The notes under the pieces: model-generated
Database searches by the model: none
What the model saw: the letters and a program-made list of their open reading frames with translations, nothing else
Told to the model about the DNA's origin: nothing
Program-made: the position numbers and the translations under genes
Shown here: positions 17,413 to 25,839 of the stretch, piece by piece
How the letters are laid out: each line of letters starts with the position of its first letter
Position numbering within the stretch: the stretch's first letter is position 1
Origin: an uncultured Veillonella sp.
GTDB taxonomy: Bacteria; Bacillota; Negativicutes; Veillonellales; Veillonellaceae
NCBI RefSeq assembly: GCF_934230905.1
Contig: NZ_CAKQFJ010000005.1
Coordinates: forward strand, 33,934-97,933
Reading direction: 5' to 3'
DNA length: 64,000 nucleotides

Positions 17413-18647
17413 CCAATCACCCCCTTAATAAGGAGGGTAATGACATAGAATAATCCGCCGAGAACAGCTCCCACAAGAGAACCGTTAATACGAACCATTT
17501 GCAAATCATAATACATTTTACCACGTATAATACGGGTAATCTCATCTGGCGAGTAACGTGATAATTCTTCTCCCACCACACGATCGATGAGCGGATTCAA
17601 TTTTTGTAACCACGGAATGCTACGCAACAAGAAGAATCGTTCAAACGGTGCCTGCTTCTCAGGATTTAGGAGAATTTCACGGCCAAGTTTATTTAATCGC
17701 TCAAGCACAATATCCATGAGACGTACCCAATCGAGTGTATCCCCATCAATTAGTTTTCCTTCCCATTCTTCAAGCACCATCTTTACCCATTGATTCTTAT
17801 GCTCTTCAATGAAAGCCTGCCATTCAGTATTCGTTTCCAAATTATTAAAAAATCTGATGGCTTGCCCCCATATATAACGACCCAATGGTGAGTCAATATC
17901 TTCATTTTCTTGTAAAAATTGAACTGCTTTTTTCTGTACCGTATCAACTAATCGTTCTGGTGAAAGTCCATCACCACCAAAGGCAATGGCTAACTCACGC
18001 ATAAATGAATCCTTAGTATAGGTTTTCATAATATCTAGCATGACGCGATATAAATAGGGATATACTTGATTGGATGCAATAACACGCTGACAGGTCCGAT
18101 TAAAATAAAGCCAAAATACCCCAGCCGTATGACGTTCGAGCATACAGCGTCCGAATAGGATAACGAGCGGTGTAGCCTTCCAATTAGACACACCTTTATA
18201 TACAGCTTTATTAATCTCTTTACGCATCGGCTCAATATCCATATGAGATAATACCTGATTACCAACACCATATAAGAGCTCTTTTACCTGTTTTTGCCCT
18301 ACATCACTCATACCATATTCGATGATACGCATCATAACGCGTTCCCGTTTAATAGCATAGTACATTTGCGGTACGCGAAGCAATTCCTCACTGAGCATGG
18401 TACGGCCGATTTGTATCAATCGCTCTTTACTACGTGGTAAGATGGCCGTTTTAAAAGGTATACCTAAAGGCTTAGTAAAAAGTGCTGTCACCGCATACCA
18501 ATCTGCAAGACCTCCAATCATAGCAGCCCCAGAGACATGCATAATAAAGGCCCATAATGCATCGTGCCTGTGTGGATATGAAATTAAAAATATAATAGCC
18601 ATGACAATCAAAAGAGTGGTTGCCACTGGTTTCGTTTTCATCATCAC
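17409..18647 (-). CDS. DUF445 family membrane-anchored protein (tandem paralogue)
   Basis: 412 residues, the same architecture as its downstream neighbour: GGLADWYAVTALFTKPLGIP near residue 45, PRSKERLIQIG after it, and VRINGSLVGAVLGGLFYV near the C-terminus. The two are clearly diverged paralogues, not a recent duplication. The start is ambiguous among GTG-ATG-ATG at 18647-18639, with AGGG about seven bases ahead of the first ATG (18644). It is the first gene of the pair. Function is unknown; the N- and C-terminal membrane anchors suggest an envelope role. Confidence 0.85.
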   Translation of the reverse strand: MMMKTKPVATTLLIVMAIIFLISYPHRHDALWAFIMHVSGAAMIGGLADWYAVTALFTKPLGIPFKTAILPRSKERLIQIGRTMLSEELLRVPQMYYAIKRERVMMRIIEYGMSDVGQKQVKELLYGVGNQVLSHMDIEPMRKEINKAVYKGVSNWKATPLVILFGRCMLERHTAGVFWLYFNRTCQRVIASNQVYPYLYRVMLDIMKTYTKDSFMRELAIAFGGDGLSPERLVDTVQKKAVQFLQENEDIDSPLGRYIWGQAIRFFNNLETNTEWQAFIEEHKNQWVKMVLEEWEGKLIDGDTLDWVRLMDIVLERLNKLGREILLNPEKQAPFERFFLLRSIPWLQKLNPLIDRVVGEELSRYSPDEITRIIRGKMYYDLQMVRINGSLVGAVLGGLFYVITLLIKGVIG

Positions 18648-18748
18648 TTGACCCTAACTTACTTAATTACGTATATAGACTCTCCCCATATAACGTAGTG
18701 ACCATATAGGCCACGAACTTTCACAAACTACAAACTGTGAAAGTAGAT

Positions 18749-19450
18749 TTAGAATGTACATTCATCTCCTTCCTTTTGAGGTTCCCAAATTGGCACATCC
18801 CCAAAAAGGGCTTTGAAATATACGGACGGGGTCCATAATGGACCATTTAAATGCATTGGAATAAATGCTTTTTTTACCTGTACGAGGCGTAAAAACTCAA
18901 TAGCCCCCCATTCCATCGCCGCTTCTAAACGATTATCTACAGGGAACATCGCCACATCTACAGCTAGATTTTCTAACTCCTTAAATTCACGCCATGCCAT
19001 ACGCTTTGCATCCGCATTATTTTCTGGCGTATCACCAAGCCAATGCCACCAATTAAGGTCGCCTGCGTGGAAAATAGAATCAGAGTCAATATTAGCAGTA
19101 TTTGTTTTTACATAGAAAGAACCACCTTCATCAGTGCTACCATACATATGAATACCGACATCATCAAGGTTAGCATCTTGCCCTGGGCGCATGGTAATAC
19201 ACTTTTTTACCTTCCCCTCTAATGGCACATCTTGATGGCAAATGTAACGCGTTTGAGGGCCATCAAACTCCGTAATAGATGGGTTAAAATGATCAGCATG
19301 AATATGGCTCACAAAAAACCAAAGTTCACGGCCACGTTTCGCTAATTGCCAAACAATATTATTAGGATCTTTATAATAATCAAACACATAGCAACGCTTA
19401 CCATCATCCACAAGGAAACCGCTGTGTGCGAGAAAAGTTACATCTAACAT
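18749..19450 (-). CDS. MBL-fold metallohydrolase
   Basis: A 233-residue metallo-beta-lactamase-fold hydrolase. The metal motif SHIHADHFNP is near residue 50. FHAGDLNWWHW supplies the second-site Asp, and FIPMHLNGP provides a late His. It resembles the short UlaG/YcjG-like hydrolases found in Firmicutes more than glyoxalase II. The start is ATG at 19450; a TTG three codons upstream overlaps the AAAGG ribosome site. It is preceded by a large structured repeat (19540-19618). Its substrate is unknown. Confidence 0.8.
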   Translation of the reverse strand: MLDVTFLAHSGFLVDDGKRCYVFDYYKDPNNIVWQLAKRGRELWFFVSHIHADHFNPSITEFDGPQTRYICHQDVPLEGKVKKCITMRPGQDANLDDVGIHMYGSTDEGGSFYVKTNTANIDSDSIFHAGDLNWWHWLGDTPENNADAKRMAWREFKELENLAVDVAMFPVDNRLEAAMEWGAIEFLRLVQVKKAFIPMHLNGPLWTPSVYFKALFGDVPIWEPQKEGDECTF

Positions 19451-19539
19451 AATTATCAATACCTTTGCACTAATGAGAATTTATATCATTCGTATTCTTT
19501 ATTATACCATATTTTTCTATATACGTGGTTGAAGATGTA

Positions 19540-19618
19540 GTAAAGCGTGCCCGGCCAAAACCGACACGCTACTGCGCTTCGCGGAGCCCGAAGTCGTTTT
19601 TGTCCAGGCACGCTTTAC
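19540..19618 (-). repeat. Large hairpin repeat, copy A (AACGACTT family)
   Basis: Outer arms GTAAAGCGTGCC (19540-19551) and GGCACGCTTTAC (19607-19618) are perfectly complementary. On the minus strand the interior reads AACGACTTCGGGC, then GCGAAGCGC, then TAGCGTGTCGG, nearly the same as copy F at 51104-51184. It lies between hxlR and the MBL gene and lacks a T tract on either strand. Confidence 0.75.
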
Positions 19619-19708
19619 CTCAACTCAGTATATTAGAGACATTTAGGTATAATAAAGAATACGAATTAGTTTACATGGAATAGAGATAAGAAATGCCGCT
19701 GGCAGTTC

Positions 19709-20065
19709 TTAGATGTGGCCAGCGGCTTTCATATACTCAATGTATTGGTTCCCCCATTGTTCGAGGGATGCTAAAACGGTTTTAAATCCGGCACCTACTT
19801 CTGTAAGGCTATACTCCACCTTTGGCGGAATGGTACCATATACTTCACGATGTACTAACCCATCATCTTCCATTTGGCGCAATGCTCTAGTAAGGGTGGC
19901 TTGTGTAATTGGATATAAACGACGTTCTAATTCACGGAATCGAACCGGCCCTTCAGCTAATTCATGCATAATCAATAAAGACCATTTGCCGGCTAATAAC
20001 TTTTGACTCGTTGCAAAGGGGCATCTACCCACTAAATCATGAATATTTACGAGTTGTTCTGCCAT
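19709..20065 (-). CDS. HxlR-family winged-helix regulator
   Basis: A 118-residue single-domain transcription factor. The conserved HxlR features are the N-terminal Cys (GRCPF near residue 15), LAGKWSLLIMHEL, the recognition region ITQATLTRALRQMEDDGLV and PPKVEYSLTEVG. In characterised relatives the Cys senses aldehydes, quinones or disulfide stress. It is divergent from an NAD(P)-binding protein gene, the usual arrangement for this family, and repeated TTTTTGAARGTAC sequences lie between them. GGAGG precedes the ATG. Confidence 0.92.
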   Translation of the reverse strand: MAEQLVNIHDLVGRCPFATSQKLLAGKWSLLIMHELAEGPVRFRELERRLYPITQATLTRALRQMEDDGLVHREVYGTIPPKVEYSLTEVGAGFKTVLASLEQWGNQYIEYMKAAGHI

Positions 20066-20145
20066 TGTAATCCTCCTGCTCTGTTTATATTACGTTATTC
20101 AAATCATATCACAAAATTTTAGTATTACAAGCATTTTATAGTATC

Positions 20146-20220
20146 TTTTTTGAAGGTACAATACTTTTTGAAAAAATTTTAATCAGTAATTATCATAATT
20201 CTATCATTTTTGAAAGTACC
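20146..20220. promoter_or_regulatory. Direct repeats, likely HxlR operator
   Basis: TTTTTTGAAGGTAC (20146-20159) and ATTTTTGAAAGTACC (20206-20220) are near-identical and exactly 60 bases apart. A partial third copy, ACTTTTTGAAA, lies at 20163-20173. They sit in the divergent promoter region of hxlR and the oxidoreductase gene. Confidence 0.5.
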
Positions 20221-20261
20221 TATCCAAAATGATTCTACTATTCAAAATATTTGCACCTCTA

Positions 20262-20267
20262 TATAAT
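20262..20267 (+). promoter_or_regulatory. -10 box of the NAD(P)-binding protein gene
   Basis: TATAAT 151 bases before the start codon, with a weak TTCAAA about 17 bases upstream. Transcription from here would place the whole 20311-20397 hairpin in the 5' leader. Confidence 0.45.
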
Positions 20268-20310
20268 GAGGTCATCAGCTGAACACATATTCACTAATCA
20301 TATTTTAGAG

Positions 20311-20397
20311 AAGTGACAAACAATTAATTCTAAACGACTTTGCCTAGGCCATAGGCCGTTAAGGCGGTGGAGGCTTAGAATTGATTGTCTGTCACTT
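20311..20397 (+). repeat. Large hairpin repeat, copy B, in the leader of the next gene
   Basis: Arms of 21 bases (20313-20333, beginning GTGACAAACAATTAATTC, with 20375-20395) pair with only two mismatches. The interior opens with the family core AACGACTTTGCCT, followed by a GGCC-rich secondary hairpin. It ends 21 bases before the start codon, just ahead of the AAGGAG ribosome site. Confidence 0.75.
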
Positions 20398-20418
20398 TAT
20401 ATAAAAAGGAGAAACAAC

Positions 20419-21048
20419 ATGAATATTTTAGTAATCGGTGCAAATGGTAACGCGGGTCGTCGTATTGTAGAAAAAGCTCTCAAAGCAGGTCATCAAGTAA
20501 CAGGCGTTGTTCGCCGCGAAGGTGCTATTGAAGGCATCCCAACCATCGTAAAAGACGCGTTACAATTAACAAAGCAAGAATTAACTCAATTTGATGTAGT
20601 AGTCAATGCTACAAGTGCTTTCACACCAGATACGTATTATTTACAAACAGATTTAACATTGTTATTGGTGAAAGCATTGACTAACACAAATACGCGCCTT
20701 ATCGTTGTAGGTGGTGCAGGTAGCCTCTATGTAGACGAAGAGCATACAGTACAACTATACGATACACCAGACTTCCCTGAAGAATATTTAGGCCTTGCAA
20801 AAGCTCAAGGTAATGCTATCGACATCTTGCGCAAATTCAGCAATGTAGATTGGACATTCTTTAGCCCAGCACCAATCTTTGATGCAGAAGGTGCAGAATC
20901 TAACGATTACGTTATCGGCAACGAAACTGTTATCTTGAATAAAGAAGGCCAACCATATATTTCCTACGAAACATATGCTCAAATCTTAGTAGACGAAATC
21001 AACAACCACAAATTTAGCCGCCAACGCTTTACAGCAGTACAAAACTAA
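20419..21048 (+). CDS. NAD(P)-binding oxidoreductase (NmrA/YwnB-like)
   Basis: A 209-residue Rossmann-fold protein of the atypical SDR group. The N-terminal nucleotide motif is VIGANGNAGRRIVEKAL, followed by GVVRR, which favours NADPH. VVGGAGSLYV is the central strand motif and WTFFSPAPIFDAEG the later one. Such proteins, often controlled by HxlR regulators, act in quinone or aldehyde stress, but the reaction is seldom known. It is divergent from hxlR and probably its target. AAGGAG precedes the ATG. The mRNA leader would carry the copy-B hairpin. Confidence 0.85.
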   Translation: MNILVIGANGNAGRRIVEKALKAGHQVTGVVRREGAIEGIPTIVKDALQLTKQELTQFDVVVNATSAFTPDTYYLQTDLTLLLVKALTNTNTRLIVVGGAGSLYVDEEHTVQLYDTPDFPEEYLGLAKAQGNAIDILRKFSNVDWTFFSPAPIFDAEGAESNDYVIGNETVILNKEGQPYISYETYAQILVDEINNHKFSRQRFTAVQN

Positions 21049-21162
21049 GCTATACATTTAGATACACGTTTGTATAGTAGCTATACCTTATAGGTTTACA
21101 AGCTACTATATAAACTGTATCTTTTTTACTACGATATATTTTTTATCAGATCAGGTGACACT

Positions 21163-21957
21163 ATGAAACGCATGCCAACATTATTCGTCGGCCACGGTAG
21201 TCCTATGATGGTCTTAGAATCTACAGAAACTACAAATACCTTTCAAACTATAGGCAAAAACATAATCAATAGTTACGGCAAACCCAAAGCTATCTTAGCG
21301 ATTTCTGCTCACTGGTATACAGATGGGACCTACATTCAAAGCGCAGAGAATCCAAAACAAATTTATGATATGTATGGTTTTCCACAAGAGCTGTACGAAG
21401 TGGTGTATCCCGCAAAGGGCGATATCAGCTTAACTAAAGAAGTGCAACAAGTACTGGGCGATGCCGTTTCTATAAATGACACGTGGGGCATTGATCACGG
21501 CATGTGGACTGTTTTAGTTCACATGTTCCCTGATGCATCAATTCCCGTAGTACAACTATCAATCAACAAGTACTTAAGCCCAAAAGAAGCCTATCAATTA
21601 GGCGAAAAGTTGCAATCATTGCGTGATAAGGGCTATCTCATCATGGGCAGTGGTAATATCGTTCACAATTTAAGACGCTTGGAATGGGAAAATCCATTGG
21701 GCTCCCCTGCTACGATTGAATTTGACCAATATATTGCCAACGCTGTATTAGAAAACGATATAAATACTGTCATCAATTACTCCGAGCATCCTCAAGCAAG
21801 CTACGCAGTGCCAACACCAGATCACTATCTCCCATTAATTTATATTATGGGCGCTAGCACAGGGTCCAAACCTACCATCTTTAATCAAAGCTATAATACT
21901 GGATCCCTATCTATGACAGGCTTTATCTTTGAAGATGAGTCTTCAAATAGTATATAA
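21163..21957 (+). CDS. DODA-type extradiol ring-opening dioxygenase (YgiD-like)
   Basis: A 264-residue class III extradiol dioxygenase homologue. Metal ligands are visible in FVGHGSPM (near residue 10), ISAHWYTDG (near 47), GSGNIVHNL (near 165) and TPDHYLPL (near 215). The E. coli homologue YgiD is a zinc/iron enzyme that opens the DOPA ring. The physiological substrate in an anaerobe is unclear, since the dioxygenase reaction needs oxygen. It lies 114 bases downstream of the oxidoreductase on the same strand, so the two may share HxlR control. Confidence 0.88.
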   Translation: MKRMPTLFVGHGSPMMVLESTETTNTFQTIGKNIINSYGKPKAILAISAHWYTDGTYIQSAENPKQIYDMYGFPQELYEVVYPAKGDISLTKEVQQVLGDAVSINDTWGIDHGMWTVLVHMFPDASIPVVQLSINKYLSPKEAYQLGEKLQSLRDKGYLIMGSGNIVHNLRRLEWENPLGSPATIEFDQYIANAVLENDINTVINYSEHPQASYAVPTPDHYLPLIYIMGASTGSKPTIFNQSYNTGSLSMTGFIFEDESSNSI

Positions 21958-22049
21958 ACCTAGATATATAGAAATTTCCTAAAGAAATTCACGCGTCCTA
22001 TTCACATCAAACCGTGTATGGTTTGATAGATGAATATCCCCCATACACG

Positions 22050-22088
22050 AAAGAACCGCTAGTACAAACCAGCGGTTCTTTTTGTGTT
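22050..22088 (+). terminator. Intrinsic terminator after the dioxygenase
   Basis: AAAGAACCGCT and AGCGGTTCTT flank a ten-base loop and are followed by a T-rich tract, 93 bases downstream of the stop codon. Confidence 0.85.
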
Positions 22089-22168
22089 TTATTTCATATT
22101 TACTGTATTAATAATACAGCCTTTTACACTACATAGATCCTTAACAAAAGTCTCTATGTTAGCGAATT

Positions 22169-22963
22169 TTATCCCAATAATGTTTTCACATCATAGCCAA
22201 ATTTAGCTGTTGCTTCAGCTGCAGTTTTTTGCCATTCTGTAGGTGCTGTACCATCCTTTTCAAGGAAGAAGCCAGAATCAAGATAACGAATGATGATATA
22301 GTTCGAATTTTTTTGATCAAAACCGTTACCGCGACTAAAGTCAATACCATGGCCTGTATTGCGTGTTACAATAGCTTCCAATAATGGTAACGTAATGGCG
22401 TTCAACGTGATTTTCATATCAGGAGAGTCAAACATCTTTTTAAAGAATGAACTAGGTTTTTCTTCTTTATATACTAACAATTTACTAATCGTGCCATTAG
22501 ATGCACATACTACGCGACGGATATCTTTAATAGGAATATCTACCTTACCATTAGAAATAACGCCGTTTTTAATGGTAATTTCTCGTTTACCCATAAAGGA
22601 AGAGTCTAATGGCAATTGAAGAGTATCTAAGTTCGCAGGAAAATCTGCGGTCAATTTATTTCGAGCAAAGGCTGTAAGAATCGCTTTTGTTTCACGAATG
22701 TTGTGACCAGTATTAGATTCTCTGCGGTCCGTATCTAAATCTTGGCCTTCCATATTTTTCCAGTTGTGATCTCTAAAAAGAATAGAATAATTACCGTTTG
22801 AATTTAAATATCTCATAAGATATAGCTCATTTACATCTTCAAAATCAATGTCTGTTAGAACTTGTCCATTTGCATCTTTGCAAAGTACACCATTGTAACT
22901 AATTGTTAAAGTACGATCATTACTTTCAAAAACAACAGGATTTGTGTCGAATACAGAAATCAT
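22169..22963 (-). CDS. Conserved hypothetical protein
   Basis: 264 residues that I do not recognise. It has no signal peptide and no membrane segment. The sequence is beta-rich, with two similar-looking halves (an N-terminal block with NELYLMRYLNSNGNYSILFR and a later one with NSNYIIIRYLDSGFFLEKDG). GGAGAG lies four bases before the ATG, and the gene is monocistronic. Its coding potential is supported by length and ribosome site; nothing nearby suggests a role. Confidence 0.75.
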   Translation of the reverse strand: MISVFDTNPVVFESNDRTLTISYNGVLCKDANGQVLTDIDFEDVNELYLMRYLNSNGNYSILFRDHNWKNMEGQDLDTDRRESNTGHNIRETKAILTAFARNKLTADFPANLDTLQLPLDSSFMGKREITIKNGVISNGKVDIPIKDIRRVVCASNGTISKLLVYKEEKPSSFFKKMFDSPDMKITLNAITLPLLEAIVTRNTGHGIDFSRGNGFDQKNSNYIIIRYLDSGFFLEKDGTAPTEWQKTAAEATAKFGYDVKTLLG

Positions 22964-23056
22964 AGTTCTCTCCTTTTCATGACTTCAAAAAACACACTAA
23001 TATATCTATTTTAATAATATACTATTTATATATCGTTGTACAAATGCTATATAGTA

Positions 23057-23089
23057 ATAAAAAAAGCTGATTCCGAAGAATCAGCTTTT
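23057..23089 (-). terminator. Terminator of pta
   Basis: AAAAGCTGATTC (23062-23073) pairs with GAATCAGCTTTT (23078-23089) and runs into seven T on the minus strand, about 40 bases after the pta stop. Confidence 0.88.
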
Positions 23090-23130
23090 AGTGTTTCATT
23101 GAACCATTTCAAATGGAGTTGTAATTGAAA

Positions 23131-24129
23131 TTAGATGCTTTCAACAGCAGCAATAGCCGCAACGTCTACAACGTCTTGAGCGGAGCAACCACGAGAAAGG
23201 TCATGAACTGGTTTAGCTAAACCTTGAATCAATGGGCCAAGAGCGTCAGCACCGGAGAAACGTTGTACCAATTTGTAACCAATGTTAGCAGCTTGAAGAT
23301 CAGGGAAAATCAAGATGTTAGCTTTACCAGCTACATTAGAGCCAGGAGCTTTCTTTTCTGCTACGGAAGGAACGATGGAAGCGTCCAATTGTAATTCGCC
23401 ATCAAATTTGAAGTCAACATTACGTTCTTTCAAGATGTTAACAGCTTCAACCACTTTATCTACTTCTGGAGTGGAAGCGGAACCTTTAGTGGAGAAGGAT
23501 AACATGGATACACGAGGATCAGCCATACCAACAACTTTGCGAGCTTTTTCTACAGTAGATTCTGCAATATCAGCTAATTGTTCGCTAGTTGGGTTAGGCA
23601 ATACGCCGCAATCGGAGAATACTAGCATACCATCATCACCATATTCTTTTTTGCTTGTGAACATGAACATGGAGGAAGATACAGTTTTAAGACCTGGTTT
23701 AGTACCTACTACTTGTAATGCAGCACGCAATACATTAGCAGTTGGGCAACCGGAACCTGCAACCATGCCATCTACAGCGCCAAGACGAACAAGCATAGCA
23801 CCGAAGAACAAGCAATCACCTTTCATAGTTGCGTCAGCTTTTTCAGGAGTCATACCTTTTTTAGCACGCAATTCTACGAATGTATCAACCATTTCTTGGT
23901 AACGATCGTAGTTAGCTGGATCGATGATTTCAGCACCTTCTACAGATACACCAGCAGCTTTAGCAGCCGTAGCGATTTCAGCAGGGTTACCAACAAGAAC
24001 AGGTGTTACGAAACCTTCTTTCAAAATTGTTTCAGTTGCTTTCAATACACGTTCATCTTTGTATTCTGGCAACACGATTTTTTTACCTAATGGTTTTACT
24101 TGGTCTTTTAATTTTTGAATTAAGTCCAC
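23131..24129 (-). CDS. pta: Phosphate acetyltransferase
   Basis: Converts acetyl-CoA and phosphate to acetyl phosphate, the first step of acetate formation with ATP gain, as expected in a lactate fermenter. The 332-residue length fits the short bacterial form. Motifs include KKIVLPEYKDERVLKA at the N-terminus, MVAGSGCPTANVLRAALQ, MLSFSTKGSA and NILIFPDLQAANIGYKL near the C-terminus. The start is GTG at 24129, eight bases after a perfect AAGGAGG; the frame continues upstream without a better start. No acetate kinase gene adjoins it. Confidence 0.95.
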   Translation of the reverse strand: MDLIQKLKDQVKPLGKKIVLPEYKDERVLKATETILKEGFVTPVLVGNPAEIATAAKAAGVSVEGAEIIDPANYDRYQEMVDTFVELRAKKGMTPEKADATMKGDCLFFGAMLVRLGAVDGMVAGSGCPTANVLRAALQVVGTKPGLKTVSSSMFMFTSKKEYGDDGMLVFSDCGVLPNPTSEQLADIAESTVEKARKVVGMADPRVSMLSFSTKGSASTPEVDKVVEAVNILKERNVDFKFDGELQLDASIVPSVAEKKAPGSNVAGKANILIFPDLQAANIGYKLVQRFSGADALGPLIQGLAKPVHDLSRGCSAQDVVDVAAIAAVESI

Positions 24130-24186
24130 GATTTTTGCCTCCTTAACATTGGCTTTATGCCATATCAATACTATTATTATAACAAT

Positions 24187-24412
24187 TTAATAGCTCTCTA
24201 ACAACCATTCTAAAACATTTCGTTGTTGAATTCCGTCATAATTTGCATTTTTATTTAATTCATCCAATGTGAGCAAAAACTTTGGATATTGGTCTTGTAC
24301 AGCCTTAAGAGGTGCGAGCTCACGATGTAGCGTATAAGGGAATGAGCTTTCACGAAGATAGGACTCATAGGCAGGAATTAAAGAATAAAGTTGGATTTCA
24401 TTCCAAAGTTTT
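24187..24412 (-). pseudogene. Remnant of a DUF4143 AAA ATPase
   Basis: The minus strand encodes a 74-codon open stretch. Its last 47 codons (starting RELAPLKAVQDQYPKFLLT) closely match the C-terminus of the intact ATPase at 39144-40355 (RELAPLEAVKDQYPKFLLT). Just before that, YESYLRESSFPYTLH matches the intact protein's YEKYVSEGSFPGLLHM region, so about 165 codons have been lost in between. The Walker A half is absent, and an in-frame stop lies at about 24413. This is a decayed paralogue, not a small gene: no start codon or ribosome site is present. Confidence 0.8.
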
Positions 24413-24454
24413 ACTATTTAGCACTTAAATATGGATTCTATTCCAATGTTTTAC
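24391..24454. repeat. Two palindromic direct repeats upstream of the LUD gene
   Basis: TTGGATTTCATTCCAAAG (24391-24408) and ATGGATTCTATTCCAATG (24431-24448) are each followed by TTTTAC and start 40 bases apart. Each contains the inverted repeat TGGAnnnnnnTCCA or a near variant. A TTTACA at 24449-24454 could serve as the -35 of the downstream gene, so these may be operator sites. Confidence 0.5.
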
Positions 24455-24646
24455 ATTAAAAATGATCTATACTATCGTATCATCCTTTTACCTAAAAACA
24501 TGATTTCCTTATGTTGAATAACCACCACATAAAACAGTACAATACTAGTAATAGAAATACTGTATTACTTAGAAAATAATCTTTACCTTACATTACTTCG
24601 AAAATACTGTTTATCTCACTAGTTTATATGAAATCTAGGAGGACTC

Positions 24647-25324
24647 ATGGCCAATACAGAAACAACAATCAACGCAGTTATCAATCCTCAAATCAACGAT
24701 ACCCCCATCGATATAGAGAAAACCATCAAAGCCTTAGAACGCAATAAGTTTGTAGTCCATTACTTTGAGACCGGTGATGATGCGGTGGCCTATTTACAGT
24801 CTCGCATTCAACATAAACGAGTGGCTATCGGTGATTCACGCACCTTATTGGAGCTCAAGGTTCATGATGCTTTATCCAAGGTCAATGATGACATCACGGA
24901 TATTCAGCGTCCTCTTCCGGATGAAAGCTTCCGCGATACCGCATTACGCACCATGGGCCGCGATGTATTTTTAACCTCTGTTAACGCCTTGGCACAAACA
25001 GGCGAAATGGTCAATATTGATGGCACTGGCAACCGTGTAGCAGCATCCCTATTTGGATCACAAGAGGTATTCTTTGTGCTAGGCCGCAATAAAATTACCC
25101 CTGACTTGGCCTCTGCCATCTATCGAGCACGCAATGTGGCAGCACCACTGAACAGTAAAAAGAACAAGAAAAGCTCGCTCAATCCTTGTGCCAAATTAGA
25201 AGAAAAATGTTATGACTGTGGTTCACCCGATAGAATTTGCAATGCCTTAACCATTTACTACAAGAAAATGCGTAACATGCAAACTATGGAGGTTATTATT
25301 ATCAACGAAGATTTAGGGTTTTAA
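24647..25324 (+). CDS. LUD domain protein (LutC/DUF162-like)
   Basis: A 225-residue lactate-utilisation (LUD) domain protein. It shows RVAIGDSRTLLEL near residue 65, VNALAQTGEMVNIDGTGNR near residue 113, and a Cys-rich end, PCAKLEEKCYDCGSPDRIC, common in stand-alone anaerobe members. LutABC oxidises lactate, but LutA and LutB genes are absent here, so the exact reaction is unknown. GGAGG precedes the ATG. Two palindromic repeats upstream suggest a dedicated repressor. Confidence 0.85.
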   Translation: MANTETTINAVINPQINDTPIDIEKTIKALERNKFVVHYFETGDDAVAYLQSRIQHKRVAIGDSRTLLELKVHDALSKVNDDITDIQRPLPDESFRDTALRTMGRDVFLTSVNALAQTGEMVNIDGTGNRVAASLFGSQEVFFVLGRNKITPDLASAIYRARNVAAPLNSKKNKKSSLNPCAKLEEKCYDCGSPDRICNALTIYYKKMRNMQTMEVIIINEDLGF

Positions 25325-25327
25325 TCC

Positions 25328-25630
25328 TTAATGAAAATCTATATGTCTTGGTTCTATGGCGTGAAAGTCGATAACCCCTATATCCGGTCCTTCAAAAAAG
25401 GTATCCAGTGACATATGTTCAAATCCACTGACTATCCTACACAGTGTAGATAAACGGGGATCAATATTCCCCTTCTCCAGCCCGCTAATATATGACTGTA
25501 ATAATCCGGTTCGTTTTGCTAAGTCTTGCTGAGTCATCTGAAAATGGCGGCGCCATAAGAGAATGAGAACGCCTAAGTGCTGGATAGCCTTTTCTGACTG
25601 TGCTTCACTACATACGATTTCAAACGTCAT
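25328..25630 (-). CDS. XRE-family helix-turn-helix regulator
   Basis: A 100-residue protein with a Cro/CI-type helix-turn-helix at residues 22-75 (WRRHFQMTQQDLAKRTGL, then QSYISGLEKGNIDPRLSTL). The C-terminal 25 residues end in a short acidic tail with no known sensor domain. It is convergent with the LUD gene, the stop codons being three bases apart. A ribosome site (GAGG) lies five bases from the ATG. The target is unknown. Confidence 0.85.
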   Translation of the reverse strand: MTFEIVCSEAQSEKAIQHLGVLILLWRRHFQMTQQDLAKRTGLLQSYISGLEKGNIDPRLSTLCRIVSGFEHMSLDTFFEGPDIGVIDFHAIEPRHIDFH

Positions 25631-25735
25631 AGAAACCTCACTTTCTACTCTTTACAACAGCAACTCTTTACCTTCACAATACGCCAACTAAACATGCGGG
25701 ACCATAATGACTTGATTACTGATGACATATAATAG

Positions 25736-25774
25736 AAAATCCCTTGCGGTATATTCATATCGCAAGGGATTTTT
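25736..25774. terminator. Terminator downstream of the GltD-like gene
   Basis: AATCCCTTGCG and CGCAAGGGATT flank a 12-base loop and run into TTTT on both strands, 65 bases after the minus-strand oxidoreductase. Confidence 0.8.
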
Positions 25775-25839
25775 ATACATATTATGTTATAAAATTATAT
25801 TTACATACATATACATGTACGTTCTTGTACATTACATTC

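Noticed and set aside
18718..18744. Inverted repeat ACTTTCACA/TGTGAAAGT as a terminator
   Set aside because: No T tract follows on either strand. It is two facing copies of the over-represented GTGAAAG motif and is counted there.
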